From NCBI GenBank assembly GCA_964478455.1, contig CAYZJD010000016.1, positions 1 through 24,053 on the forward strand: a DNA stretch of 24,053 bases, in the 5' to 3' direction. Below the pieces are notes generated by a model, which was not told the origin of the DNA, did no database searches, and saw only the letters and a list, made by a program, of their open reading frames with translations. Of this stretch, positions 7,376 to 13,444 are shown piece after piece (the first letter of the stretch is position 1; every line of letters begins with the position of its first letter). The stretch comes from CAYZJD01 sp964478455 (GTDB lineage: Bacteria > Acidobacteriota > Terriglobia > Bryobacterales > Bryobacteraceae). The translations under genes and the position numbers were made by a program.

Positions 7376-8044
7376 CTACCCGATTTCCGCGAAGGCGCGC
7401 ACGGGGAAGGAAGCTCCGCGCACGATCCGCAGCGGCGCCGCATACAGCCGGAAGCCCTCGCGCGGAAGCTCGGCCAGGTTGCACATGTGCTCGACAATGA
7501 GGATGCCGGCGGCGAGCAGGCGCGTGTGCGCGGGGCGCGCCAGGTCGGCGGTGTCGTCCACGTTCCAGAAGTCCACGCCAACGAGGGCCGGGCGCGAACG
7601 CACGAGGCGGTCGAGCAATTCCGGGGCGAGGAAGGGGCCGGGCTCCCAGTAGGCGTCCGTGCCCCAGCGGCGGTCCCAGCCGGTGCGGATGAGGACGGCG
7701 CGGCCGGCGAGTTCGGCATCGGAACAGTCGACCGACACTGCCCGCGAAGCGCATATTCGGGCGTCAAGCGCGAGGCCGGGCAGGCCGGCCACGGCCTCGA
7801 GCGGAATGCGGCTGAGGTCGGCGCCCTCCGGATAGCGATGGAACGGGCTGTCAAGATACGTTCCCACGTTGCCGGGCAAGGCGAAATGACCGAGGTAGAA
7901 CTCGGCTTTCCCTTCGTAGCGCGGGCGCGACTGCTCGTGGTCGGCGAGTGGGCGGACCTGCGGGCTCGGCAGTCCCGGGTAGGCGCGCATGCCATCCTCA
8001 ATCGGGTGGTTCAGCTCGACGAACCGTTTTTTCTCGGCGCTCAT
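7376..8044 (-). CDS. Cyclase-family / kynurenine-formamidase-like hydrolase
   Basis: This 222-residue protein belongs to the family of metal-dependent cyclases and arylformamidases (KynB type). The ATG at 8042-8044 gives the natural N-terminus; an upstream TTG at 8080 adds 12 residues without homology features. The metal motif of the family, HxGTHxDxPxH, here reads NVGTYLDSPFH (residues 59-69). The first His is Asn59 and the second is Tyr63, while Asp65 and His69 remain. The later His and Glu of the family are seen in AHTRLLAAGILIVEHMCNL. Loss of two KynB zinc ligands argues against a simple formamidase, so the substrate is unknown. It converges on pstB2 and diverges from the dipeptidase gene. 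Confidence 0.75.
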   Translation of the reverse strand: MSAEKKRFVELNHPIEDGMRAYPGLPSPQVRPLADHEQSRPRYEGKAEFYLGHFALPGNVGTYLDSPFHRYPEGADLSRIPLEAVAGLPGLALDARICASRAVSVDCSDAELAGRAVLIRTGWDRRWGTDAYWEPGPFLAPELLDRLVRSRPALVGVDFWNVDDTADLARPAHTRLLAAGILIVEHMCNLAELPREGFRLYAAPLRIVRGASFPVRAFAEIG

Positions 8045-8087
8045 GCGGACGATGCTATGACTCCGGAGGGGCGCCGGCAAGCTGCAC

Positions 8088-8093
8088 TATGAT
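8088..8093 (+). promoter_or_regulatory. Possible -10 element (TATGAT) of the dipeptidase gene
   Basis: TATGAT is followed by exactly 7 nt and then the ATG at 8101, the spacing of a leaderless transcript. No matching -35 is seen, and GGAGGGG at 8065-8071 is too far away to act as a ribosome site for this ATG. Confidence 0.3.
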
Positions 8094-8100
8094 GGGTCGC

Positions 8101-9345
8101 ATGAACCGAGCAGTAGAGAAGTTCACCGCGGAGACGCAGAGGGCACAGAGGATTCGCGGGGGCTTTCTTGTCTTTCTCGCTATCGTCACAGCGTCCTCCC
8201 TGGCGGCGCAGGTTTCCGAGCGGGCGGCGAAGCTGCACCGCGAGGCCTTCGTTTTCGACGGGCACGTGCACATGATGAACCGGCAGCTCTACCACGGCGG
8301 GGACTTCGGCCAGCGCCTGCCGGATGGCCAGGTGGATCTGCCGCGGATGATCGCGGGCGGCGTGGACGCGCTGCTGTTCACGGTGTACGTGACGGAGAAG
8401 TATTATCCGGCACGGTACGAGACCAAGCAGGTGTTGCGGCTGCTGGACCTGGCGCACGCTCAGATCGAGCACAACAAGGACCGCATTGAGATCGCGCTGA
8501 ACGCGTCGGATATCGAGCGCATCAACCGGCAGGGCAAGGTAGCGGCGGTGCTCGACCTCGAGGGTGGATTCGATCTGGACGGGGACCTCGGCGTGCTGCG
8601 GATGCTGTACAAGCTGGGGCTGCGAGCGGCGCAGCTTCCGGCGCACAACTGGACAAACCATTTCGCCGACTCCTGCTGCGCACCGCCCAGGTGGGGCGGG
8701 CTTAACGAGCGCGGGCGCGCGGTGGTGCGGGAGATGAACCGGCTGGGCATTCTGATCAACGTCTCGCACGCCTCCGATGAAACGATCGAGCAGACGCTCG
8801 AGATCAGCACCGATCCGGTCGTGGCCACGCACCACGGTCTGCGCCACTTCAACAACATCCCGCGCACGATGTCCGACGGCCTACTCAAGAAGCTCGCCGC
8901 CAAAGGTGGCATCATCGGCTTCCACATCGGCAACGAGTTTCATAGCCGGAAGATGTTCGAGTGGCGGCGGGCCTACGAGAAGAAGAACTTCTGGGACACG
9001 AGCGATATCGGGCGCAAGGAGGGCGCGATGTCGATTGAGGAGGTCGACAGGATCGTTGCGCCGGAGTTTCCGTCAGTCGGAGTGCCCGCCCCTGACGAGG
9101 TTCTGTTCGCTGTGGACGATTGGCTGAACGTGGTGGATCGCGCGATTCAGCTCGCCGGCGAGGACCACGTCGCGCTCGGCAGCGACTTCGACGGCGGGCC
9201 GACTCCGCCGCGCGGCATGCGAGACATCAGCGATCTGCCGTTGCTCACCGAGGCGATGCTGAAGCGCGGCTGGTCCGAGCAGCGGATTCGCAAATTCCTC
9301 GGCGGGAATTTGCTGCGCGTCTTCCGGCAAGTGATGGAGGAATAG
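8101..9345 (+). CDS. Membrane dipeptidase (peptidase M19), exported
   Basis: The mature part matches zinc dipeptidases of the renal dipeptidase family. Visible blocks are DGHVHMM (first metal site, HxH where HxD is usual), LDLEGGFDL (bridging Glu), INVSHASDETI and VATHHGLRHF (metal His), IPRTMSD, and GSDFDGG (Asp). The enzyme cleaves dipeptides and some amides outside the cytoplasm. From the ATG at 8101 it has 414 residues with a signal peptide (FLVFLAIVTASSLAAQ). ATGs at 8089 and 8092 are alternatives. A TATGAT at 8088-8093 sits 7 nt before the 8101 ATG, so the message could be leaderless. Residues 8-17 (KFTAETQRAQ) are encoded by an arm of a dispersed repeat. A second copy of its last 30 codons lies at 10332-10421. 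Confidence 0.88.
   Translation: MNRAVEKFTAETQRAQRIRGGFLVFLAIVTASSLAAQVSERAAKLHREAFVFDGHVHMMNRQLYHGGDFGQRLPDGQVDLPRMIAGGVDALLFTVYVTEKYYPARYETKQVLRLLDLAHAQIEHNKDRIEIALNASDIERINRQGKVAAVLDLEGGFDLDGDLGVLRMLYKLGLRAAQLPAHNWTNHFADSCCAPPRWGGLNERGRAVVREMNRLGILINVSHASDETIEQTLEISTDPVVATHHGLRHFNNIPRTMSDGLLKKLAAKGGIIGFHIGNEFHSRKMFEWRRAYEKKNFWDTSDIGRKEGAMSIEEVDRIVAPEFPSVGVPAPDEVLFAVDDWLNVVDRAIQLAGEDHVALGSDFDGGPTPPRGMRDISDLPLLTEAMLKRGWSEQRIRKFLGGNLLRVFRQVMEE
8123..8150 (+). repeat. Single arm of dispersed palindromic repeat inside the dipeptidase signal region
   Basis: These 28 bases align without gaps to the left arm of the hairpin units at 22164 and 22271, starting TCACCGC in all three. All 8 or so differences are A/G transitions. 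A T-rich stretch at about 8162-8180 may be the degenerated right arm. The arm is translated in frame as FTAETQRAQ. Confidence 0.6.
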
Positions 9346-9376
9346 CCGGAGCACGCCTCCACAACCGCTCAACGGG

Positions 9377-9393
9377 CCCGCCCAGTGGGCGGG
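9377..9393. terminator. GC-rich hairpin after the dipeptidase gene
   Basis: CCCGCCC and GGGCGGG pair perfectly around the loop AGT, 32 bp after the dipeptidase stop. No run of T follows on either strand, so it is at most a weak or Rho-aided terminator or an mRNA 3'-end stabiliser. Confidence 0.35.
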
Positions 9394-9481
9394 AAGCAGT
9401 GAGGTGAGCCTCGTCCTGAGAAAAGACGACGAAAGCGACAACCCGCGCCGCGTTCTGCACGGCGCCAGGCATGGATTCTGC

Positions 9482-9510
9482 TTGACCAGAAGGTTTACAT
9501 TTTGTAAACT
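9482..9510 (+). promoter_or_regulatory. Promoter of higBA
   Basis: TTGACC (9482-9487) and TAAACT (9505-9510) are separated by 17 bp. The predicted transcription start is close to 9517, which is the first base of the higB GTG codon. No ribosome site is seen upstream, so the toxin message may be leaderless. Confidence 0.5.
9493..9509. promoter_or_regulatory. Palindromic operator of higBA
   Basis: A perfect inverted repeat, GTTTACA-TTT-TGTAAAC, lies between the -35 and -10 hexamers and overlaps the -10. This is the expected site for the HigA antitoxin, alone or in complex with HigB, to repress the operon. Confidence 0.7.
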
Positions 9511-9516
9511 CACGAA

Positions 9517-9804
9517 GTGAGAGTGATCAGCAAACCGGCGATCCTTAAGTTTTCGGAAAAGCACCCTGATGCGCTAGTCCCCTTGATGAACTGGTACCGG
9601 ATCACTCGCAAAGCGAACTGGAATTCTCTGACCGAAGTGCGCAAGGACTTCGGCCATGCCGACGTCGTGGGCCGGAGAACGGTGTTCAACATCCACGGCA
9701 ATGACTACCGGCTGATCGCGCGTGTGAACTACGAGACGAAACGGGTATTTATCCTGCACATCCTCACCCACGCTGAGTACACGAAGGGAGAGTGGAGAAG
9801 ATGA
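9517..9804 (+). CDS. higB: HigB-type mRNA interferase toxin
   Basis: The 95-residue protein belongs to the HigB branch of the RelE-like toxin fold (ribosome-dependent mRNA cleavage). Family landmarks are the MRVISK start, KHPDALVPLMNWYR, TEVRKDFGHADVVG, VFNIHGNDYRL and the C-terminal block FILHILTHAEYTKG. It starts with GTG at 9517 without a ribosome site. Toxin precedes antitoxin, the normal hig order, with an ATGA overlap into higA. The module sits between two copies of a dipeptidase 3' end. Confidence 0.9.
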   Translation: MRVISKPAILKFSEKHPDALVPLMNWYRITRKANWNSLTEVRKDFGHADVVGRRTVFNIHGNDYRLIARVNYETKRVFILHILTHAEYTKGEWRR

Positions 9805-10205
9805 GCGTAACGCTCGAAATCAACGATGCGGTCTATCGGGAGCTGCTGGCGAAATCGCTCCCGCGGCCTATCCGCACCGACGGCGAACATCAGCGTCTTA
9901 CAGCACTGCTGCTGGAGCTGGACGAACGCGACAACCGCACTCCCGAGGAGGACGCCTTGGCGGAAGTGCTCACCCTGCTCATCGAAGACTACGAAGAGAA
10001 GCACTACATCTTGCCGCGCGTTTCCCCGCACGAGTCGCTGAAAGCGCTGATGGAGGAGCGCGGCCTGAAGCACAAGGACATCTGGCCGGTACTCGGCAAC
10101 AAGGGCGCCGCGACGGAAGTCCTGAACGGTCGCCGGTCCATCAGCAAGGCGCAGGCAAAGCGGCTGGCTGAGTTCTTCCACGTTCCTGTCGAGCTGTTCA
10201 TCTAA
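9801..10205 (+). CDS. higA: HigA antitoxin, HTH transcriptional regulator
   Basis: The ATG at 9801 overlaps the higB stop (ATGA) and is preceded by GGAG; a GTG at 9792 would add three residues. The product has 134 residues. The N-terminal half is acidic (LDERDNRTPEEDALAEV...LIEDYEEKHY) and is the likely toxin-neutralising part. The C-terminal 60 residues form a Cro/C1-type helix-turn-helix (LKALMEERGLKHKDIW, then KGAATEVLNGRRSISKAQAK, ending HVPVELFI). It should neutralise HigB and bind the palindrome at 9493-9509. Confidence 0.88.
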   Translation: MSVTLEINDAVYRELLAKSLPRPIRTDGEHQRLTALLLELDERDNRTPEEDALAEVLTLLIEDYEEKHYILPRVSPHESLKALMEERGLKHKDIWPVLGNKGAATEVLNGRRSISKAQAKRLAEFFHVPVELFI

Positions 10206-10322
10206 GAACCAAGTCACGCTGTCAGGAGGCCGGGGCTCAACTGGAGGCTGGTCAGCTCGCGCCTTCCAGCGTTGCCCTTCATGGCGTTGACAGCACCTTC
10301 GGCCGCACCGTGTCCCTTCTGG
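10206..10322. other. Unassigned segment between higA and the dipeptidase remnant
   Basis: About 117 bp with no recognisable gene. The minus strand is open through most of it (ending LTSLQLSPGLLTA then a stop) but matches nothing I know. It may be a scar of the rearrangement that placed higBA here. Confidence 0.3.
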
Positions 10323-10331
10323 ATGACCGGG

Positions 10332-10421
10332 CTGCTGAAGCGCGGCTGGTCCGAGCAGCGGATTCGCAGATTCCTCGGCGGGAATCTGCTGCGCGTGTTC
10401 CGGCAAGTCACGGAGAGATAG
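10332..10421 (+). pseudogene. 3' remnant of a second M19 dipeptidase gene
   Basis: The 30 codons from LLKRGWSEQRIRRFLGGN to the TAG align without gaps to the last 30 codons of the intact dipeptidase (9256-9345), 82 of 90 bases identical. Differences are partly synonymous (TTG/CTG, GTC/GTG, GTG/GTC), as expected for paralogues that diverged under selection before one was deleted. The rest of this copy is missing, and higBA plus an unassigned 117 bp lie between the two ends. Confidence 0.8.
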
Positions 10422-10475
10422 CCAGGGCGCCCTGAGCGCAGTGGCGTATGATTGTCGGGTACCAGGAAATCGCGC

Positions 10476-11384
10476 ATGGAACTTTCCAGACGACAATTAC
10501 TAACGGCCGGACCGGCGAGTCTTGCCATCAGGCCCGAGCAGCCGACGTCGCCGCCGCGCCGGATCCGCCTGGCGGTGTCCACTTATTCCTACTGGCATTT
10601 CCGGCCTGAGAAGTACCCCATCGAGCAGGTCATCGAAGACGCCGCCCGCATCGGCTTCGATGGCGTCGAGATCCTGCACCGGCAGATGAGGGACGAATCG
10701 CCTGCTTACGTGAACGAACTGAAGCGGCTGGCGTTCCGCCACTCGCTGGACCTGGTGATGCTCTCGATCCACCAGGACTTCATCTCGCCCAGCGCCGAGG
10801 AGCGGCAAGAGGCCGTCCGCCATACCGAGCGCTGCATCGAACTGGCCGCCCGGCTGGGCATCCCGTGCATACGTATCAACTCCGGGCGCTGGGACACCAT
10901 CAGCTCGTTCGACGAACTGATGAAGGTCCGCGGCATCGAGCCGCCGTTGCCCGGCTACAGCGATGAGGACGCCTTTGCCTGGTGCATCCAGTCGATTGAG
11001 GCCTGCCTGCCGGCTGCCGAGAAAGCAGGCGTCGTGCTGGCCCTGGAGAACCACTGGGGGTTAACCACCCAGACCGAGAACCTGCTGCGCATCTACCGCT
11101 CGATCCGCTCCCCGTGGTTGGGCATCAATCTCGATACGGGAAATTTCCCGGGCGATCCCTACCCTGAAATCGAGAAGCTGGCGTCCCATGCGGTGATCGT
11201 GCAGGCCAAGACCTACCACGGCGGGGGCGAATGGTACACACTGGATCTGGACTACAAGCGGATCGCCGCCATTCTGCGCGCGGCCGGCTTTTCGGGTTGG
11301 GTTTCACTCGAGATGGAGGGCAAGGAGCCGGCCCGAACCGCCGTGCCGAAGAGCTTCGCCATCCTCAAGGAAGCGTTCGGCTGA
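10476..11384 (+). CDS. Tat-exported sugar phosphate isomerase/epimerase-like TIM-barrel protein
   Basis: The ATG at 10476 follows AGGAA by about 6 nt. The 302-residue protein begins MELSRRQLLTAG, a twin-arginine signal, so it is probably folded in the cytoplasm and exported. The body is an AP-endonuclease-2/xylose-isomerase-like barrel: LAVSTYSYW at the first strand, IGFDGVEILH, CIELAARLGIPCIRIN, VVLALENHWG, WLGINLDTGNF, VIVQAKTYHGGGEW and WVSLEMEG. Metal ligands expected in this fold are the Glu of ALENH, the Asp of NLDTGN, the His of YHGGG and the Glu of SLEMEG. The substrate is likely a sugar or polyol but cannot be named. A TATGAT at 10447 may be its -10. Confidence 0.85.
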   Translation: MELSRRQLLTAGPASLAIRPEQPTSPPRRIRLAVSTYSYWHFRPEKYPIEQVIEDAARIGFDGVEILHRQMRDESPAYVNELKRLAFRHSLDLVMLSIHQDFISPSAEERQEAVRHTERCIELAARLGIPCIRINSGRWDTISSFDELMKVRGIEPPLPGYSDEDAFAWCIQSIEACLPAAEKAGVVLALENHWGLTTQTENLLRIYRSIRSPWLGINLDTGNFPGDPYPEIEKLASHAVIVQAKTYHGGGEWYTLDLDYKRIAAILRAAGFSGWVSLEMEGKEPARTAVPKSFAILKEAFG

Positions 11385-11427
11385 GGCGCGGACACATCTT
11401 GATCGGCAGGACGACTTTTTCCGGCGA

Positions 11428-11460
11428 ACAAACCGCAAGGGCGCACGACGCAGAGAAGAG
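11428..11460. repeat. Possible degenerate half of the dispersed palindromic repeat
   Basis: The stretch ACCGCAAGGGCGCACGACGC followed by AGAGAA resembles one arm of the repeats at 22164-22351. It lies in the convergent gap between the TIM-barrel gene and the propeptide-like gene. The match is weak. Confidence 0.3.
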
Positions 11461-11823
11461 TTAACGGAGCGCCGAGATGGCTTGATCCTCGAGGATGGCC
11501 TTCACGTAGTCTGAAGCGGCAAGCGCGGTAATGCCGCGAACAGTAGTCTCAACAGGCACAGAACCGAGCGCGTCAGCCACCAAAGCTAGTCTCTCGCCGC
11601 CGTAGCGTTTGAGAGTCGCATCAATTTCCTTGAACGCCGGCTCACTCTCTGTGCGGATCCTGTCGATGAACTTGTGGCGGTCTGCCCGCGATGCCGGACC
11701 GCCGACGGGGGTCCGTAACAGCACGATGGCACGAACCTTCGCACGCGGCCCCAGCAGGCTCAGCCGCGCTCTGAATTGCCTGCTCAGCTTCTCGGTAGTT
11801 GGGTCGTTATTTACGCGTTCCAT
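11461..11823 (-). CDS. Free-standing subtilisin-propeptide-like (I9-type) inhibitor
   Basis: This 120-residue protein lacks a signal peptide and a catalytic domain. Its residues 11-39 align without gaps to residues 3-31 of the neighbouring peptidase propeptide, 11 of 29 identical, including KxSRxF and AIVxxRxP. Its C-terminal part (LGSVPVETTV...ITALAASDYVKAILEDQAI) parallels the propeptide C-terminal part (NTLPVATVEV...LPALAAQPDVVAIMPNQKI). This is the layout of an I9-type propeptide, which folds subtilases and inhibits them. It starts 15 bp after the peptidase stop on the same strand, so both are likely on one transcript. I infer a trans-acting inhibitor or chaperone of an S8 protease. No strong ribosome site is visible. 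Confidence 0.65.
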   Translation of the reverse strand: MERVNNDPTTEKLSRQFRARLSLLGPRAKVRAIVLLRTPVGGPASRADRHKFIDRIRTESEPAFKEIDATLKRYGGERLALVADALGSVPVETTVRGITALAASDYVKAILEDQAISALR

Positions 11824-11838
11824 CGCGAAAGCGCTATT

Positions 11839-12906
11839 TCAGCCCAGGGCTTTCAAGGCTTCCACTGGCTGGATCAGCCCGTAACCCCAGCGGTTGTCGG
11901 GCCGCAATCTCTCTCCTGCCGGGTGCTTCGCTGTGTCCTTCAGCACCTTCATTATATCCGTCACCGGAGCGCGGGGCTTCGCGGACATCAGCAACGCTGC
12001 GACACCGGCCACGTGTGGTGTCGCCATCGACGTACCGTCCATGTAGGTGTACTCGAAAACTCCCTCAGGCCGCTTCTCGGGCGGGATCGACGAGTAGACT
12101 TGGACGCCTGGGGCGACAACATCTGGTTTGTGCACCAGCGGGCTCTGTTCGTCGCCTGGGAAGACTAAGCTGGCTCCGCTGCTGAAAAAGGCCACATCAA
12201 CCTTGCTGCCCGCCAGTTTCTCCACCGCCCCCACGGAAAAAGCGTTATGGGCGTTTCCTGGAGAGCTTGTGTTCCCGTGGTTCTCGTTGCCTATCGCGAC
12301 CACGGGCAGGATTCCGTACTGCTCGATGAGCACCTGGAAGACTTCGGCGAAGAGTGGCTCGTAGTACGTGAACCCCAAGGACATGCTGATGATGTCTGCG
12401 CCCTTTTCCACAGCCCACGAGATCCCTTCGACGAGCGTGCGCAGGGTGGCAGCGCCGATGAGAACGCCCGCCACGAGCAGGCTGGAGTCCGGGGCCACTC
12501 CGATCGAGACCCCGTCCGAGGTCTTGCCGCCGGCGATCGTGCCGCACACATGCGTCCCGTGCTGGTCGGCGTCGAACGTGGCGCTGGTCGTGATCCGCCG
12601 GCCGAGCGGATCGATCACGACAAAATCCTTGACGCGGCCTGTCAGCACAGGGTGGTCGCCGTGCACGCCGGTGTCAAGGACCGCGACGTTAAGGCCTTTG
12701 CCCCTTGCGGTCTCCCACAGCTTGGGGATTTCGAGGTGCTTCAGGCCCCATGTGAGCTTGTCCTCGGCCTCGCGCCGGAAGAGTTCCGCGTAGTCGACCT
12801 CCTTGGGCCTGATCAGGTGGATCTTCTGGTTCGGCATGATTGCGACAACGTCGGGCTGCGCGGCCAGAGCGGGCAGAGTTTTGCGGGTGACTTCCACCGT
12901 TGCCAC
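11839..12906 (-). CDS. Subtilisin-family (S8) serine peptidase, catalytic part
   Basis: The frame holds a complete S8 domain. The Asp is in VAVLDTGVHGDHP, the His in DADQHGTHVCGT, the oxyanion Asn in AIGNENHGN and the Ser in DGTSMATPHVAG; in the full frame from 13191 these are Asp173, His211, Asn302 and Ser388. The first 33 residues are the end of an I9-type propeptide (LPALAAQPDVVAIMPNQKI). The true gene most likely begins at 13191 but is cut by a TAG at 12982-12984. The GTG at 12906 is only the first start codon after that stop and has no ribosome site. No signal peptide is seen even in the full frame, so the native enzyme was probably cytoplasmic. Stretches such as SFGALSAKKG in other frames are shadows. 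Unless the TAG is read through, this is a recent pseudogene. Confidence 0.75.
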   Translation of the reverse strand: MATVEVTRKTLPALAAQPDVVAIMPNQKIHLIRPKEVDYAELFRREAEDKLTWGLKHLEIPKLWETARGKGLNVAVLDTGVHGDHPVLTGRVKDFVVIDPLGRRITTSATFDADQHGTHVCGTIAGGKTSDGVSIGVAPDSSLLVAGVLIGAATLRTLVEGISWAVEKGADIISMSLGFTYYEPLFAEVFQVLIEQYGILPVVAIGNENHGNTSSPGNAHNAFSVGAVEKLAGSKVDVAFFSSGASLVFPGDEQSPLVHKPDVVAPGVQVYSSIPPEKRPEGVFEYTYMDGTSMATPHVAGVAALLMSAKPRAPVTDIMKVLKDTAKHPAGERLRPDNRWGYGLIQPVEALKALG

Positions 12907-12981
12907 GGGCAGCGTGTTTGCGCCAATCGCGGAAACTTCGAGGTGCGGCCTGCCGGGGAGCCGCTTGGCGCCTTCCGTCTG

Positions 12982-13191
12982 CTACGCCCTAAGGATCTTC
13001 GCCTGCACCGGCTGTTGGGCGGCTGCCAATTCCCTGACGTGTGCGAGCCGCTTCTTCAGTTCGCGAAGGCGGCCACGGACCGGCAATTGTTCAACCGCGG
13101 GAGCCCTGTAAATCACAATGGCATCCCGCTTTTCGTTTGGCGCACTCTCGGCAAAAAAGGGTTCAAAAGCTCTGGAGATCTTGCCCGTCAT
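12982..13191 (-). pseudogene. 5' part of the S8 peptidase gene (propeptide), ended by in-frame TAG
   Basis: The ATG at 13189-13191 follows a good ribosome site (GAGGCGGAA) and overlaps the stop of the gene before it (ATGA). Sixty-nine codons are followed by TAG at 12982-12984. Translation in the same frame then continues as QTEGAKRLPGRPHLEVSAIG and runs without a break into the catalytic part. Codons 1-69 and the stretch after the TAG together form one I9-type propeptide, as judged by alignment with the free-standing copy at 11461-11823. The interruption is a single nonsense codon, not a frameshift. Confidence 0.75.
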
Positions 13192-13400
13192 TTCCGCCTC
13201 GCTTTCGTGGGACTCCCCTTGGCTGCAATTCTACGCTTCCCAGGGCCTCGGCTGGCCTGTTCCAGCTTGTGGGCCCAATCATTCAAGGCTGCGATCGCAG
13301 CGCGACCCTCCTGTGCAAGTTGCGCATTCGGACCCGGCAGGCGTGCCAGCTTTCGCGCAAGCTGAGCGAACTCGGGCCATGTCTCAACGTTGTGAGGCAA
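13188..13400 (-). CDS. Small basic hypothetical protein upstream of the S8 peptidase
   Basis: A 70-codon frame is coupled to the peptidase ATG by an ATGA overlap. The only start available is TTG at 13400, without a ribosome site, which lowers confidence. The product is largely helical and Ala-rich (FAQLARKLARLPG, EGRAAIAALNDWAHKLEQA) with a strongly basic tail (GPGKRRIAAKGSPTKARRK). No family is recognised. Its place suggests it belongs to the peptidase operon, 44 bp after the amidohydrolase stop. Confidence 0.4.
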   Translation of the reverse strand: MPHNVETWPEFAQLARKLARLPGPNAQLAQEGRAAIAALNDWAHKLEQASRGPGKRRIAAKGSPTKARRK

Positions 13401-13444
13401 GGGGCCCGAACGATTCGGAGAAAACAGTCAACTCTCACCCTCCC

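Noticed and set aside
9245..9472. Minus-strand frame over the end of the dipeptidase and the following gap
   Set aside because: Mostly antisense to conserved dipeptidase coding and without a recognisable product.
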